From Centroberyx gerrardi (Eukaryota > Chordata > Actinopteri > Beryciformes > Berycidae), in assembly GCF_048128805.1 (NCBI RefSeq), contig NC_136008.1:17721572-17785571 (forward strand): a stretch of DNA of 64,000 nt, read 5' to 3'. Each line of letters starts with the position of its first letter. The stretch's first letter is position 1. The notes beneath the pieces are model-generated. The model saw only the letters and a list, made by a program, of their open reading frames with translations, ran no database searches and was not told the origin of the DNA. Shown here in pieces: positions 35,226 through 49,033 of the stretch. Made by a program: the position numbers and the translations under genes.

Positions 35226-36561
35226 TATGTGCTCTTCAGAGGGAATATTAGCCTATGCAATATCCTAAAGAAAGCATTTTGCAAGCTTTTTTATGTTTTA
35301 TCGAAATACTTTTAACAGATATGAGATAATACAAAAATCATGTATATCCGTTTATGTTATATATAGCCTATTATATTATGTTAATGCATGAGCAAAACGA
35401 CAGGCGTTGCTTAATTGTTATTAATATGAAAAAGGCGACAAATCATATTACTGCGAGACACTCATTTAATCTGAGGAAAATCTTGTTTTTTTTCAACGTT
35501 TCTCACGTTAATTATACTCACTTCACAATAAACTCACCTCCATCTGTAGCTGCTGGAGCTTGTTCATCAGGTGGCGGTGAACCTACTGGGACATTTTAGC
35601 TTAATGAGAAAGAAGCCTTCTTAACAGCTACAATTCAGCTGAGGCACATTAGCTATAGCTGTATAGTCTCTGACCTAATTAACCTAACATGGGCAGTAAA
35701 TTCATCTTTTCTGGTGGCAATTGTACTTATTTATAACCCTTCCTTACTGCTGTATGATTTTCTGTCCCTGATGTGACAGAGTCGCTTCTCTCGCAGAAAA
35801 GACAGGACAGACAGCCGGGCTAAACCATTCTGAGCTGGGCCATGGGCACAGATGTCAAACATTTGGAAGTAGGCCTACTGGAGGCGCTAGTCCATTATCC
35901 ACACACCAGAAAGGCCCTGCCACCACTGGGGACACTTAGTGTTGTTTACATACCAGGTGTTAGAAGTTGTGGATATTTTGGGCATGATGATATATGATAA
36001 TTTCACTGTATAAATGGCTATTTATATTTAAGGACATTTGTTTAAATCAACACAACAGAAACATTATTTTAGCAAATATTTATCCAGCAGTAATATCTAT
36101 AAATCATGGCCTCTTTGGGCCCTTGGAACCTTCCAAACTTTTCACCCCTATGTGGCGCCCATGCTCGACAGGCTCAGTCAGCCATGTGCTTTATCACTGA
36201 AACCCCCATTTCTCCTCAAGCTGGGTCACCTCATTAGTGTATGTGGGCCGTGTGATGAAATCCCCTTACTACTCACGCTTGTGATGTACTGTGCTCACAT
36301 TTAAAGCCTAACAGTCAGCAAAAACAGAGAGTGAAGAAGACATTGATTAATGAAAAGGATACCAGAGAGTTCATATTGTAGCCCGGGACATCCTCACCTG
36401 CATCTTGCCAACCTAGTTAGCAAAGCATAGCATAGGAATAGACTGCTGTAGGTGTGGTGCAAGTTGTACACCCATGGGACAAAGACATCACCAATGTCAC
36501 CAGTGATACAATCAAAGAGAGGGAACACAGACAACAAAGGTGTTCAACAATATTATTCTTT

Positions 36562-36567
36562 TTTATT
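36562..36567 (-). terminator. Candidate wdtc1 polyadenylation signal
   Basis: AATAAA in wdtc1 sense, about 1.5 kb beyond its stop codon. A second AATAAA overlaps the stop codon itself (38083-38088) but would leave almost no 3' UTR. Confidence 0.35.
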
Positions 36568-38087
36568 TGTCTGCAGCAAATGTTATTACAGGATTCCTCA
36601 AAGAAAAATAAACAGAATATCTCAAATGATTTAACAAAGAAAAACACATGGAAGCCTAGTGTTGCATGTTGCTGAGGACTCCTTACATTTACTCTAATTG
36701 GGACCAAGAAGGCCCAATGAGCCGCTCTCTGGGCAAAGGATGGAAGGGATTCCTGATCCTGTTTGCCCATAACTATGATCAGAGAAGCCTCATACAAGCA
36801 GGACTCCTCCAGCGCCTGACTGCAGCAGAGGACTAGTGCTATTAGGAAGGAACCCCATCTCCACCAAATACTTAGATTTGCTCCATGGGAAAGCTGAAAA
36901 TGCTCCCAGTTGTCATAAACCGTCAATTAGCATCTATGCCCCAATGGACATTTCTGTGTGATATTAAGACTCAAGCTACTCCCTCTGTGCCAAACAAACG
37001 TTTCCCATTGATTTGCGATGAACAGGAGTGTACTTATACCAAAAACCTGTAATAGAAAGTTACCCATCTACAAATGTTTCCTCGTCAATATATTGTCGAT
37101 CTTGTCAACACACTATTGTAGTAAAACTTAACCCTCTTAACTAAAAGAAGTAAAGAAAGCCAAAAGTATGTTTTGATAAAACAAACGCAACATTAATCCT
37201 TGGCCACTCAAATCACAGAAGATGACAAACCTTTGACAGAAGAAACCGCTTGTTTTGTCAGACGGGGTTTTAAAATAAAAACAAAAACAAAGCCGCAATC
37301 TTATAAACACACAATTAATTTGAGCAACACTTGCAACTTTCAAGACTTAGAGAGTGATGCTTAATTCTAGGCTTCCCGTGAACTCTTCCTGCGACCGAAA
37401 TTCCAAATGAAAAGATGATCAAGTCTAACTCAGAATCAATGACTTGGGTGTGCAGCCTTTCTGAGATGAGCGGGCACTGTGATTCTTAAGCTCCAAACCG
37501 TGGAGCAGACAGGAGGCGCAACAAAGCACCATCTTCCGGTCTGTGATCTGATCCTCCATGGAGGACAGTGTGACTGTGGGGCCACACTCGGACCTGAAAA
37601 TAGGTCAGCCGAACCGCGGGCTTCTCCTTCTACGTTTAGTGTGTCTCTCCAACACAAACCTGAGGAGGGGTTAAGTGCTCGACTCCTCCTCCTTCGTGAG
37701 AAATTGGGGAGTGACGTGGAAGGTGCTCTCCTCAAAAGGTGTACCCCCAACCACGCGGGGCGGAGGGAGAGGCTGAGGTGTTGCCGGTGTTTTTGAAGGG
37801 GTGGGAGGGGCGTCTCCTTCACCCCCCCAATGGGTTCCTCTCCCCAAAGTGGTCTCCACCCATCCTCTCTCAGGATAGGTGAGGGTGGTGCATAGTGCAG
37901 AGATGTGACATGACATTCACTCAATCAATGCTTCTTTCAGCTAGGGGGGGAAATTAACATTGAAACAGAATATCTATGGTGCTTTCCCCTCCATGCGCGC
38001 ACACACACACACACATAAACACACGTGGGGAGTTGGGAGAGTGCTTTGCTTCCTACCTCCATTCTATTAGAATGTTTGAGGGTTTAT

Positions 38088-41000
38088 TTAGCTGGGCCGA
38101 CATTGCACTTGTCCCTCTGAGCTGTCCTCGTCGTCCGAGCCCTCGGGGCCGACGCCGCGCAGGCCCGTGATGCGATAGCCCATGTTGAGCAGCATTACCT
38201 CCAGGGGGTCGGCGTTCATGCGCCGCTGGTTGGCCTGAGCAGCACCCTCCATGTCCTCCACCACGCGCCCGTTCTCCGTCTCCGTCTGGATTGTTAAGGA
38301 AGAGAGAGGAGCAAGGTTTAGAATGATATAGAATTAGCTGTAATGGTATAGGATTTTCACTCAGACTAAACCCTATTGCTGCCAAAACTGTGAATATAGG
38401 GGCAAGTGAGATAGCCTTTTTTGTTTTTTAACATACATGAGAACTAATCATAAGAATGCTTCTGAACTGTGCGCATTTGTTGTCTAGAAATGTGCCTCGA
38501 AAGCCTATTTTGTTGGTAAAATTTCAATGATTCATTCTCTTCACTCTAATCTGACGCTGGATCTCCCGGTTACTTTCTGTGTTCTTTGCTAGGCAAACAT
38601 GTTGACCACGCTTATCGAATTAAATAAATCGTTATCAAAATTGTTGTGGAATAAAACTTGACATAAATTGTGTATCGCCTCAAGCATTATTTTGCAGGGA
38701 GAAGGCAGAACCACCCACAAGAGGGAGTCACAGGGTACAGATCACAGTCTGAGGCACTCAAAGCTTTGGCACAGAATTCTCTGCACCAGAGAAAGTAAAA
38801 CATGTAATGCTAAACGCTCTGCAGGAGTATTTCACTGGAAAAGATATGAGGCTCTTATAGCTAACATTTTGATGCTCTGTATAAATACAGCACCAATACA
38901 AGTCTCATAAGTATCATAAGATAAGTTTGAATGGGCCTAAAATATTTTCTCAGTGAAGTAATCTGGAAGCCTATTTTATTTGGACTTGGAAATGTACTGG
39001 ATGCAATACTGTCAGTCTGATATTATTCATCGACATTCTTGTATTTCCTACCTGCGTTATATTTTATTACTCTGATTTAATTTACAGGGCTGCACATGCA
39101 ACCACAATGGAGGAGGTGAAGCAGCTGCCTGTGTTAAATATTTAATGTTCAGATTATTTGGAACAAAACAACTTTCAACAAATCAGTGATGTGTTTCAGC
39201 CATCTTGGCCTTTATCAGTTCTATTACTTGGAGAGGTTAAGTGTGTTGAGTGCGGCAAGATTTTCTGAGTTGTAAATATTATTTAAAAAAATAAAATCAG
39301 CAGGGTCTAATTATATTCTCATTTTGTGCTTTTATGGCCACAATTCTACTCTAATATGTCCAGCGGTGTCAGCCAAATGTTATTGATAACACTTTGAGTT
39401 AGGGGGAAAAAAATCTAAATATCAATGCTATTTTATAACAGAAAATTATATCTAATACACTGTTTGTTAGGTTTTTTTTGTTCATGTGAGTGAAGGTTGT
39501 TTTGTAGTGTTATGTAAAATGTGGAACTCAAAGCCAAACTGTGCCCAAAATCCCTGAACCTGTAATGATAATGATGATAGAGCCAAAGGAAATAACCAGA
39601 CTAGGGCCATTTCATGACTACTATAGGCTCTTGAAAATAAAACAACAGGACAAAACTGAGCAATAGGCTCAGCGTCAGAGGGATCTTTCCAGCTCGCTGC
39701 AATTTGTAAAGGAGTCTCAACAGAGTGTGGCAGATAGAGAGGGAATACAAAAAAGGACAACAAAAAAGTGAAAAAACAAAACAGAAAACAAAACAAACAG
39801 CTGTTCTGGCGCAGGGTAACTGTGGTAATTTTCCCAACCCTGTGGCAAGCCTTAAAATACCACAGTATGACAGTAATGCAGTTACTGTTGCCCAAATGAT
39901 GAGGTCACCTACATTTATACTTTACTCCATTTTCATTTGTGAGTACTAAAGTTTATATTGCGTGTTCCTTAAAAAACAAAATCACAATACACAGAGGAGA
40001 GAAACAGATTGTTTACCTCTGGCCTGGGGTTCCATAGTCGGACCACAGGGTCGATGCCGCTTGTAGCCAGGAAGCAGTAGCTGGGATGGGGCTGCAGGCA
40101 GTTGACTATGGACTCGTCCCCCTGCAGGATCCTCACCAGATTTGTCGTTTCCTTTTCCCAGATGAAGAAGGAGCCATCGTCTGAGCCGCTGACTATGTAC
40201 TGGCCTTTGCTGTAGAGGACATGCAAACGTTCAGACCTAAAACAATCTCTGAATGTATGATTACAGTATGTACTTGGCCAAGTGACCCAGGAAATGGGAG
40301 GGTGGGGAGAGGGGGGATCCCTAGTCAAAATCAGGTTTGAGACCAGGGTCAAACTCTGCTCCGCTTGGTGTGAAAGTTCAGTGCTTAAAAACAACTCCTT
40401 CAATAATTTTGAAATAAATAAAATTATTAAAAAGGTGCAGCATACAAGAGTGGCGTTTACCAAGTTGAGACACTGTGGCGGCAACAACAGAGAAGTGAGG
40501 CTTTTGTTGAGTGATTGAGTAAATAAAAAATAAAAAATCAACTAGTGCTTCACGGTAATTTGTTATGGCCTGCTGGGAGTGGTGCTACATTTCAATTGAC
40601 TGAAAAATTAGTAAGCTCATCCCAAGGCAGTTAATGTTTACACAGAAGCACACTCGAGTTGCAGTTATGTAGTTGACTTGTATTATTGCAGTGTCTAGAC
40701 ACTATAACAACATTCAGTCAGTGGAAATCCCTTTTTTTTTTTATTTACCTGTATAGAATTGTAAGGTGTCAGTGGCATTAAGGTGGACATTTTTTAACAC
40801 AGTAATACATTTTCAACTTTTGACCATTCACAAAATCTTGTAAATACCTAGAGTATATATTCATATATGCAGGGTATTTTCCAATCTATATTTGTGATCC
40901 ACTTGTGGGTACTGTACCTGTGTGTAATCTCACACTCTCTCTCCAGAGTCACAGCGCTCCTGACTGCCCCCTAGTGAGGCCTCTGGGAACCGAGCATGAG

Positions 41001-44000
41001 ATCTACTCACCTTCCAAAGAAGTTGGCCTCTTTGATGTCGGTGGTGGTGTTGCAGTGGCCGCAGTAACGATGCTTGTAGTCAAAGCTACGCTCTCTCAAC
41101 ACTATCTCATCTTCAGGGATGGACTCTTTCCTGCTGAATGAATGGAACCGAATGGAGCTATTTGCCTTCTTATCTTCTGCTAGAGATAACAAAACAAAGC
41201 AGTACTTGTTACCATGGGTTCATTCGTAAACATGTACAATTGCACAAAGGGTGCTTGAGATAGTAGGTCTGGTAATCCTGAAAAGCAAAAGTGAATATCC
41301 TTATTTATCATACCATCGGTGAAACCAATGTTAGAATTTGAGCACTGAAACAGTCCTTAAAAACTTTGTGACAATTGTGTACACATGGATTATATTTCAA
41401 AAACCCAATGTAAGGTTTGTGTTTGTGAGCACGTCTAATAACACAGACAGATTTGACAGTGCCATTTAGTGAAATCCACAGGACACAAGGGCTTCAACTT
41501 AATGGAACACAACATGATGATTGGCATTTGTGAAGAGAAGTGCAAGTCTCCCTGACATTTGTAGAGCTTTGTGTTTTTTAGTGATTAAACTGCCTGCTAC
41601 ATTTGTGAGATGAGGTGAGATACTTGATAATACGTTTCTAGACCTAATGAAGCTTTGGTTTAGGCTATATGAAACTCTCTGTTTCACTCTCCCAACTGAG
41701 TATACAGACTTTGTGAGTAGCCTTGAGTTCAAATGAGTTCCAAAAAAGGGTGGTGGTTGCGGTGTGTGCGTGTTTATTTCAAGATCAAACTGTGTTGAAC
41801 ATACGAGGGCCACTGCCTGTCAACCAAGCACTATTTCACCCTCTCCCACCTGATTCTGTCTTGGAGAAGAGAGCAGCCTTGATGTCTTTATCCAAGGCAT
41901 CACAGGCGCTACTGTGCGCCTGCTCTGGGAACTTCCCTTTGAAGTCATCCAGACACTCCAGCGCTTCAGCCACATACTTCAGCTCAAACAAACAGCGTGC
42001 CAGCCTGAAATGAGCCTTCAGATGCGCGGGGTTGAGAGTCAGTGCCTTCAGACAGTCTCTGAGGGCATCATAATGGTCACCATCCCTATGAATCACAGAC
42101 AAACACACACTTGATAGCTCCATTTATAGCCTTTGAGAGAAGATGACGAAGCAACTCTCTGCTGTGGTAAAACTTTAGGAGTCGAGATGAGGCCTACCAC
42201 TTTCGTTTCATGTAGGCTGCAGCTCGGTTCCCATACAGCATGGCGTTGCGGCTGGCCTGATGGATGCCTAAACTATACAGCTGGATGGCCTGTGTCCACT
42301 GCTGCCGTGCAAATGCATCGTTAGCCTGTTGCTTTATCCTCTCCAAGTGAGGGGGGAGCTCACCAGAACTAAAAGAAAGAGAAGAGGGCAGAGGAAAGGA
42401 GAGATATTTTGAGAATGACCCCCGTGTATGCAAGCTCAAACCTTGCTACAGTCAGTTTGTGGGTAAAAGCAGCCGTTGGCAGGGTGAAAATACAGTTATT
42501 ACCTAGAGCAGATCTTGCTTTCAGCTAATCTAAGGTGGCTGGTTGGCAAGTGGATTCCATTTGATACTCCATTGGTTGTCTTTCCATTCTGCACATCTGT
42601 TGGGATATCAAAGTTCCAGAAACCATCAATAGATATACATGCATCATCCTCTATGTACTTCAAAGTGAGGTGCCATACAGTAAGCTTTGTTAATGTAGAT
42701 GGCACATTCCTACCTGCTGATGATTGGCACTTTTTTGGAAGCAAGAAGGTGTATGGCCTCTGTTTGAATGTCAAGTCAAATAGATACACCTAGAGGACAG
42801 AAATTAGCAAACAACAGTACAATGTTGAACCAGATATTAAGCGAGAATTCCAGACACTAATCCCTGTTTGCTTTAAGAAGCATTACCTGTTCTCCACCCA
42901 TGTTAACAAGCAGCTCAGTGCCATCAGGGCTGAAGGTGACGTAGGTGGCCACCAGGACCCTCAGGCGGTTATTGTAGTCTGGGAGTTTCACTGGCAGATG
43001 CCCTGAAAGTAGAGGGGACCAAACAGAAGGTGATATTCCACCAAATCCATGAGAGTCACTTTCCGAAAATTCTGAAAATTGTACATTTCACAATGCTACA
43101 TACAATACAGTTAGATGGAGTAAATTTCAGACAATACAGCAACATATGTACCTGCAACATAATACTGCCCAGCTCCATCTGGGATGGGCTTCTGCCTGTC
43201 ACAGAATGTGTGCACCGCTGCCGATGTGCTCTGACTCATAGACTTCCTGCATGAGGTATAAGGAGGAAAAACATGTCCCATCATTAAACTCCCAGCTGTG
43301 CATGTGTATGTCAAAACCTGGACAGGAGGATGCAGGACATTTAAGTGAAAGCCCATAGCTGCTAGATCATCATAATCATGGTATGAAAATTATACATGAC
43401 TTTTGGTCAAACACTTCAATTTTAATATTAAAGTAGGCAGCGAGGACCAACCTATAGTTGTGGATCATCCGGATGTCATAGAGGCGTACAAAGGGCCCAT
43501 TGGCCCCCACTGCCAGGTAGTTGTTGTCCCGTGGGTTGACAGCGAGACACTTGGCCTCAACCAGCTGACCACAGAATTCAGTCAGGTCAATCAGCACCTC
43601 AGAGCGTTTACTGCTCTCCCTCAAGTCATACTGCCTGTAGGGGACAAGCAGGAGGTGAACGTATTAAGAATGACATACTAACAAACAGACTTATGATATG
43701 TTTTGGGGTACAAAAATGATACAAAACAAGGTAATGTCGTTTTTGATCCCTGGGTTCTGACCTGATGATGCCATCCTCCGCAGCGCTCCAGAAGGTATTG
43801 GGCCACATGGGTGCCGTTGCGATGCGTTTGACTCTGTTAGTGTGATCAGAGAACATGTGAATGGTTTCCTTGACTGTCAGGTCATGCACGTGGACCTTTG
43901 TGTCTGCTGCACCCGTCACCAAAATTCTGTCCCCGGAGTGAGGGAGGAACTGTATGGACAGACAAATACACCAGGATAAAGTGATGAGTAGAAACTGCAC

Positions 44001-45350
44001 TTCTTTTCATTTTATAAGATTCCAGACCCCTTTCCTGCCTGCCATTCAGCCTCCATCTTACCTTCACAGAGAATATGTTTGCTGCATGTCCTGTGTGCAT
44101 AGTAGTAAGCTTCTTGTGTTTGAATGGATCCCAGATAATGGCGTGTTGATCATCTGAGCCCGAGGCCAGTAGACTGAATATAAACAGAATGACCAGGATA
44201 AGTCAAGAGACATTTTGTTGAGGCTCTTTAATGCTCCTGCCACTTAAAATTTGCTAGCGTGACATATGTAAAGATGTGCAATAGCCAACTCATTGAATGC
44301 ACTTGCCTCATAATTTTATTTTATACATTACAGTAATAACCTATGGACCTGGATTGTATGTTTAATGCATCTAAGAATAGGATTTCTGGTCCGAGAGCAT
44401 TTTTTCCCCTTAATGTTATCTGGTCATATAACCCGACCAGTGATACCAGATCAGAAATACAATTCTTATAAGGTTTATCCATATGAACCATGTTCTGCAA
44501 AGACCTTCAATGAAGAATGAGACTTACTCTCCTCGTTCATTCCATTCCAGGCAATTCACACAGCCAGTATGGCCCTGTTAACACAATCAATACAAATTGT
44601 CAGAAAAAATATTTTGAGATAATACACAGATGGAAGTATCCTCTCATTCTCTCTCTCACTTACACTTACTCTTTCTCTCTCTCTCTCTCAGCACATTCAT
44701 ACACACATTAAGTTGTCAATCACCTGAAGCTCAGCTTCCAGTCCAAGTCTCTTGATGAAGGGATCGGTCACATGATAGAACCTTTGGAAGCTCAACGCTC
44801 TCTTGTCCTGATGACATGAATCAAAACCTCCATCATCTCTTCACCAAAACACCTCACATGGCATCATTGAGATTGATCATGTTTTTCGCATAGAGGACAA
44901 TTAATGCCTGTTTCTTTAGCAAGTTAGTATCCTCACTAATGTGTCTGTAAAATGGAAGAACAGATTTCTTTCTGAACACATATCAGAATACAGAGTACAG
45001 AAGTATTGGCAGTCTTGCTTGTCATTCTTGTCTTGAATGAATTTCCATCATGCTTATTTGACTTGTCCAAATTTGAATTACAAGGTATTTGAGTTTTGGA
45101 TTTAAGTAAAAAGATGTTGATTTATTTTCTGTGCAGAGGCAACACTCCACTCTTTTTTAGTATTTACTGTCTTTGTTCTTAAAGAAACGCACTGTATAGA
45201 GATAGGGGGTGTTGGGAGGAGAGAGGTGTGACAGTGTAGCATAAGCCTGTCACTGCACTGGCAGATCCAGCCACCAGGATGCTCTGGCATTTGTTTACTC
45301 ACCCTGATCTGTCTGTGCAGGATATCTCTGGTGATATTGACAGCAGACAT
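38088..45350 (-). CDS. wdtc1: WD and tetratricopeptide repeats protein 1 (adipose homologue)
   Basis: WDTC1, orthologue of Drosophila adipose, is a DCAF-type receptor for the DDB1-CUL4 ubiquitin ligase and an anti-obesity factor. Coding exons (transcript order): 45303-45350, 44724-44807, 44528-44574, 44062-44173, 43762-43949, 43452-43634, 43152-43246, 42887-43002, 42714-42789, 42503-42596, 42198-42368, 41850-42085, 41011-41179, 40017-40209, 38088-38285; 2010 bases, 669 aa (human 677). ATG at 45350 gives MSAVNITRDILHRQIR (human MAKVNITRDLIRRQIK); an ATG six codons upstream is less likely. N-terminal WD repeats (GHTGCVNCLEWNERGD; ASGSDDQHAIIWDP; TGAADTKVHVHDL) are followed by TPRs (about 350-480: ANDAFARQQWTQAIQLYSLG, GNRAAAYMKRKW, AHFRLARCLFELKYVAEALE), a Cys/His motif YCGHCNTTTDIKEANFFG and C-terminal WD repeats (GSDDGSFFIWEKET, SGIDPVVRLWNP). 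Ends DDEDSSEGQVQCRPS, identical to human. Confidence 0.97.
38286..40016 (-). other. wdtc1 last intron
   Basis: AT-rich 1.7-kb intron between the last two coding exons; no recognised feature inside. Confidence 0.6.
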
Positions 45351-48300
45351 GGCCTCACCACAAATCATAAAGTAGGGTCTAGGGTGGAGGGTCCAGGGGT
45401 CAGAGCTCAGATGACATTTACTCTTCTCGGAGAATAGGCTGCAATGAAGTTGAAAACATTAAAGCAGAGTAGAGGTGCCGTGTATAGGATAATACACGGT
45501 GGACGCTGTGCACCTGGCATATGGCAGGGTTTTTACCCTGGTTATATTTCAATTACATGACAACAGTAAAGACAAGGTTTTGGGTCGTTGGTCGCTGGCG
45601 TTTACAGAATTCACGAGATGTGTTGTTGAAACCAGCTGTTTGATACATATAAGCCTGCCAGATAACGTTAGCTGGACCACTGACTTTACTAGCTAGAGTG
45701 CCAAAGACTGAAATGACAGTGAGTGGGCTAGCTCACGTTAGCGAACAACAAGCGAGTTTATTAGCTAGCTGACGTGGGCAGCTCTGTCAGTGTTACACGC
45801 AACTAACTGATCCAAAAGACAACCTGCATTCAAACATTAATACGCTGTTAGGCTGCTAGAACCGTTAGCCACCTATGTATCAGGCCTTTTAGAGCGCTGT
45901 CGTTTGTCAAGTAGCTGGCGTTAGCGCATTAGCGTTAGCTTGCTAGCTAAACAAAACGGCCACTTCAGGTAGACTCGCGTAATTATGATTTACGACTGCG
46001 TATGACTACTCACCACTGTCCTTGAGTTCGAAAGGCTTCTGTCAAGAAAATTCCATTGAATAAACGTGATATATCACACACTATGTGAGTTTGTTGACAT
46101 GATTCTCGGTAATACCTTCTCTGAGTTGAACAGAACCCTCCCACAGAGAATATCTAGTTGCGTGAAAAGAGTCACGCGATGGTTTTGAGAATCACTTACG
46201 TAGGGAACGTGTGTATAGTTCTCTGTGAATGTCAATCCTGAATTTGTTTAGTCGTAACCTGGTTTAGTTACTGTCAAGTAACGACGAAGATAAAAATTAC
46301 ATTTAAAAGAAACGCCTGTAAACCTAAAATAAAAGTGGTGTACACGAATTTTCCACGCATAATTTTATCTCTCCAAAATATTTTAGGCAGAATTACGATT
46401 GTTAGTTAAAACAACACTTATGAACACTTTTTCATAATGATGATGTTCAACCAATAATCGATAAACATACGGCTCAACCAGAGGGTCTGTGAAGTAGCTG
46501 TATTCTTGTGATCGATGTACACTAGATGTAGTCATTGTATGGTGTGTGGAATCAACTAACTAGTCTAGTCTTGTTTACTTATATAGCCATTTATCAGTCA
46601 AGTCTCAATGGGCTTTACACATCATGTACCATACTACATCAAACATACTACATATACTTCATATACTAGGATCCTATTGGATACTTTTGGATCCTTTCAC
46701 TGGGTTTCTATTTACAGCTTGGTCTTTCACCACACTCTGTTTATTAACATATTGTATGCGCTGTTTACGTTACATAATTCAATTATTGCATATCACACAC
46801 AGCAGGTATTGTTAGGCCAGGCGCTGCTGTAGTTCACCCCTCTTTTAAATGGGCAGGCTCTGCTCAACCAGGGCGGGACTTTGAATTTGCTGTCTGTGGC
46901 TAGGTGCGCTCGTTTTGGGTGACTGTGGCGTATTTGGTCATATGGCTGAATTGGTCTGAATCTGAACAGTCATCCATTTGTGACACCCGCAATATTTCGT
47001 CAAGAGATAATATAGCTGGTTTAAATTTGCTGTAATCTACAATTAGGACCATTATCCTCAGTTGTTGGTGGATAACTACGCAGGCAGAGAAAACCCGAAA
47101 CCATAAAGATAAACCACTGCTTAACGGGCGGCACTGGAATATGAAATGAGCGGTCATTTCGTCGTTGATGGGTTGTCTGCCATCAGAGACGATCGGTTGG
47201 CTAGCGTGGTAGCGGAACAACAGCAGCAGCGGCAGATGGTCAAGACACGGCTTCGTTCACCAACTTGAAACAGAGATTTATCATTGTCCTTTGTATTTGT
47301 GTGAAAGGTAAGGTAAAGTAAATGTACGTTTCGGTAACACTGACAGCTAACTAGTTTTCTACTTAATTAGCTATCCTAGCGAATGTTCACTAGAAAGTAG
47401 CTAACGTTAGCTGTTACGTTAAGTCGAAATGTAACGTTAACTTGGGTAACATTAGCAAAGCAAACGGTAACGTTAGCTAGCTAGTTAGGTATAAACGGAT
47501 TTGTCCTGGATTAGTGAAGACATAGTAGTTAATATTACTGAGCAGCTTGTACTCCAGATAAGTAGTAGTGTAGAGAAATTCTCGTTTATGTTAACTTTTA
47601 ATACGACATAAACGTAGATGACTGTTATGTAGCCAGCATTTAGCTACTTTTGTGAAACGCTAAATTTAATCAGCCACCTTTAGCTAATAGCTAGCTGGTT
47701 TGGCGTAAGCGAAGAAATCTCTTTGAAGTAACGTAAGCGAAGAAGTTCCATTTGCATTCAACCGCCTGGATGCCACAGCAGTCGGTAAACATTAACATTA
47801 CATTAGCTTGCCAACTGAATGCAGTTTCTGCAGCCACGTCAGGAGACAAATGTTTTTGTCAATAGATTATGTAAGGAAAGGACATGTGTTCTTGTTGGTA
47901 TTTTTGTTTGTGTGACTAACGTCACCCAGAAAGGTTGAGGTTGTTTCTCTCATGATAAGCGGCAAAGAAGTTTGTTGAGTAACCTTAAATCAGATAATAG
48001 ATACGTTTATTTCCCTGGCCATGACCACTTAGTTCATATTATATGTAGGAAAGGAAACAAAGCTTTTTGTCCAGTGGACATAGTGGCTACTTCATCACAA
48101 AATCCACCACGAAATCCTTACACTGTTTTACCAGGCAACTAAATTTTTAAGATAGGCCCATAGACTGTAAATAACAGGGACAGGACCTCTAGATGATAGT
48201 TGGTTACCTGCTGAAGTGGCTAACTTACCAGCCACATTCAGATGTTATCAGGATTAGTCTGGTGGTATATTTCCCAACCTGGCTATGTATTTTAAAAGTA

Positions 48301-48565
48301 AAGAACCCCAAAATATCTCTTCTGTGTCCCTGCTCTACAGGTAATTTATTATGTGCGTAATTTCTAATAGTTTCTTCTCTCATCTCAATCAGGTGACGTA
48401 GTGACCACTTCACAGAAATATACTGAACCGAAAACATCAGGTAAGTTGTCACTCAAATGGCAAAACTGCATAACCTGTGTCAATGTGTCAATTCGACATG
48501 TGTTTGTATAACCCGCTGTTGCCATTATTCTGTTTCACAAATATATTTTAGCTGGGTTTACTGAC
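45351..48565. promoter_or_regulatory. Head-to-head 5' region of wdtc1 and cep85
   Basis: wdtc1 is transcribed leftwards and cep85 rightwards from this interval. Both sides carry repeated AACGTTAGC/GCTAGC words: 45664-45672, 45735-45742, 45918-45939 near wdtc1, and 47401-47411, 47432-47440 and 47468-47484 near cep85. A possible first non-coding cep85 exon ends at 47307 (GAAAG/GTAAGG) and a second may span 48393-48440 (TCAG/ to CATCAG/GTAAGT). No TATA box. Confidence 0.45.
46572..46622. repeat. Interspersed-repeat fragment
   Basis: TTTACTTATATAGCCATTTA and CAATGGGCTTTACACAT resemble the same class of dispersed fish repeat ends as the fragment in gpatch3 intron 1. Weak. Confidence 0.3.
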
Positions 48566-48990
48566 ATGGAGTGGCAGACACCAGCTGTGTCTGAGAAGTT
48601 CCAGAGCCGATTTGGCCGCAGGCCTGGAACGGCAGACAGTGGGGACACTGGTCTTGGCGCCTCAACATCTGACAGCACAGAAGGTGACAGCTTTTTCTTG
48701 CTCTGACCCCGTCTGTAGTATGTATTGTGTAACGTTGTTTTGAAAAGTCTGTCCTGTCAGTGATGGTGCTCCAGTTTACACTGCATACTGCCAGAGCTGT
48801 TTGCTTTAATGGTGGCAGTTTGTTTGTTTGATAGCCTGCTGCATACATCCGCTTCAGTCAAAAGAACAGATGCAAAATAGGGCGTCCCTACAGGATAATT
48901 ACAGTCCCCAGTGCAGTTGTTAGTCCTTCAACTTTTGTACTTTAAATGGATGTTCAACGGAACATTCATACAGTGTCCACTTGTAGATAC

Positions 48991-49033
<43 letters not shown>

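Larger units (their letters stand above)
34721..38087. other. Intergenic region and wdtc1 3' UTR
   Basis: The distal part (about 36545-38087) is likely wdtc1 3' UTR; AATAAA in its sense lies at 36562-36567. The rest carries the palindrome and microsatellite near 35.1 kb. No other gene is supported, and the longer frames at 37436-37924 look non-coding. Confidence 0.5.

Noticed and set aside
36417-36926. Minus-strand frame of 169 codons
   Set aside because: Low-information composition, no splice-site or family support, AT-rich surroundings.
37436-37924. Minus-strand frame of 162 codons and overlapping frames
   Set aside because: No domain, no family match, and it sits where the wdtc1 3' UTR is expected.
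45351-45368. Upstream ATG of wdtc1 at 45368
   Set aside because: It would add MICGEA, absent in human; the ATG at 45350 aligns with the human start.
46900-47220. Minus-strand frame of 106 codons between wdtc1 and cep85
   Set aside because: No recognisable domain; lies in the promoter/5' UTR interval of cep85.
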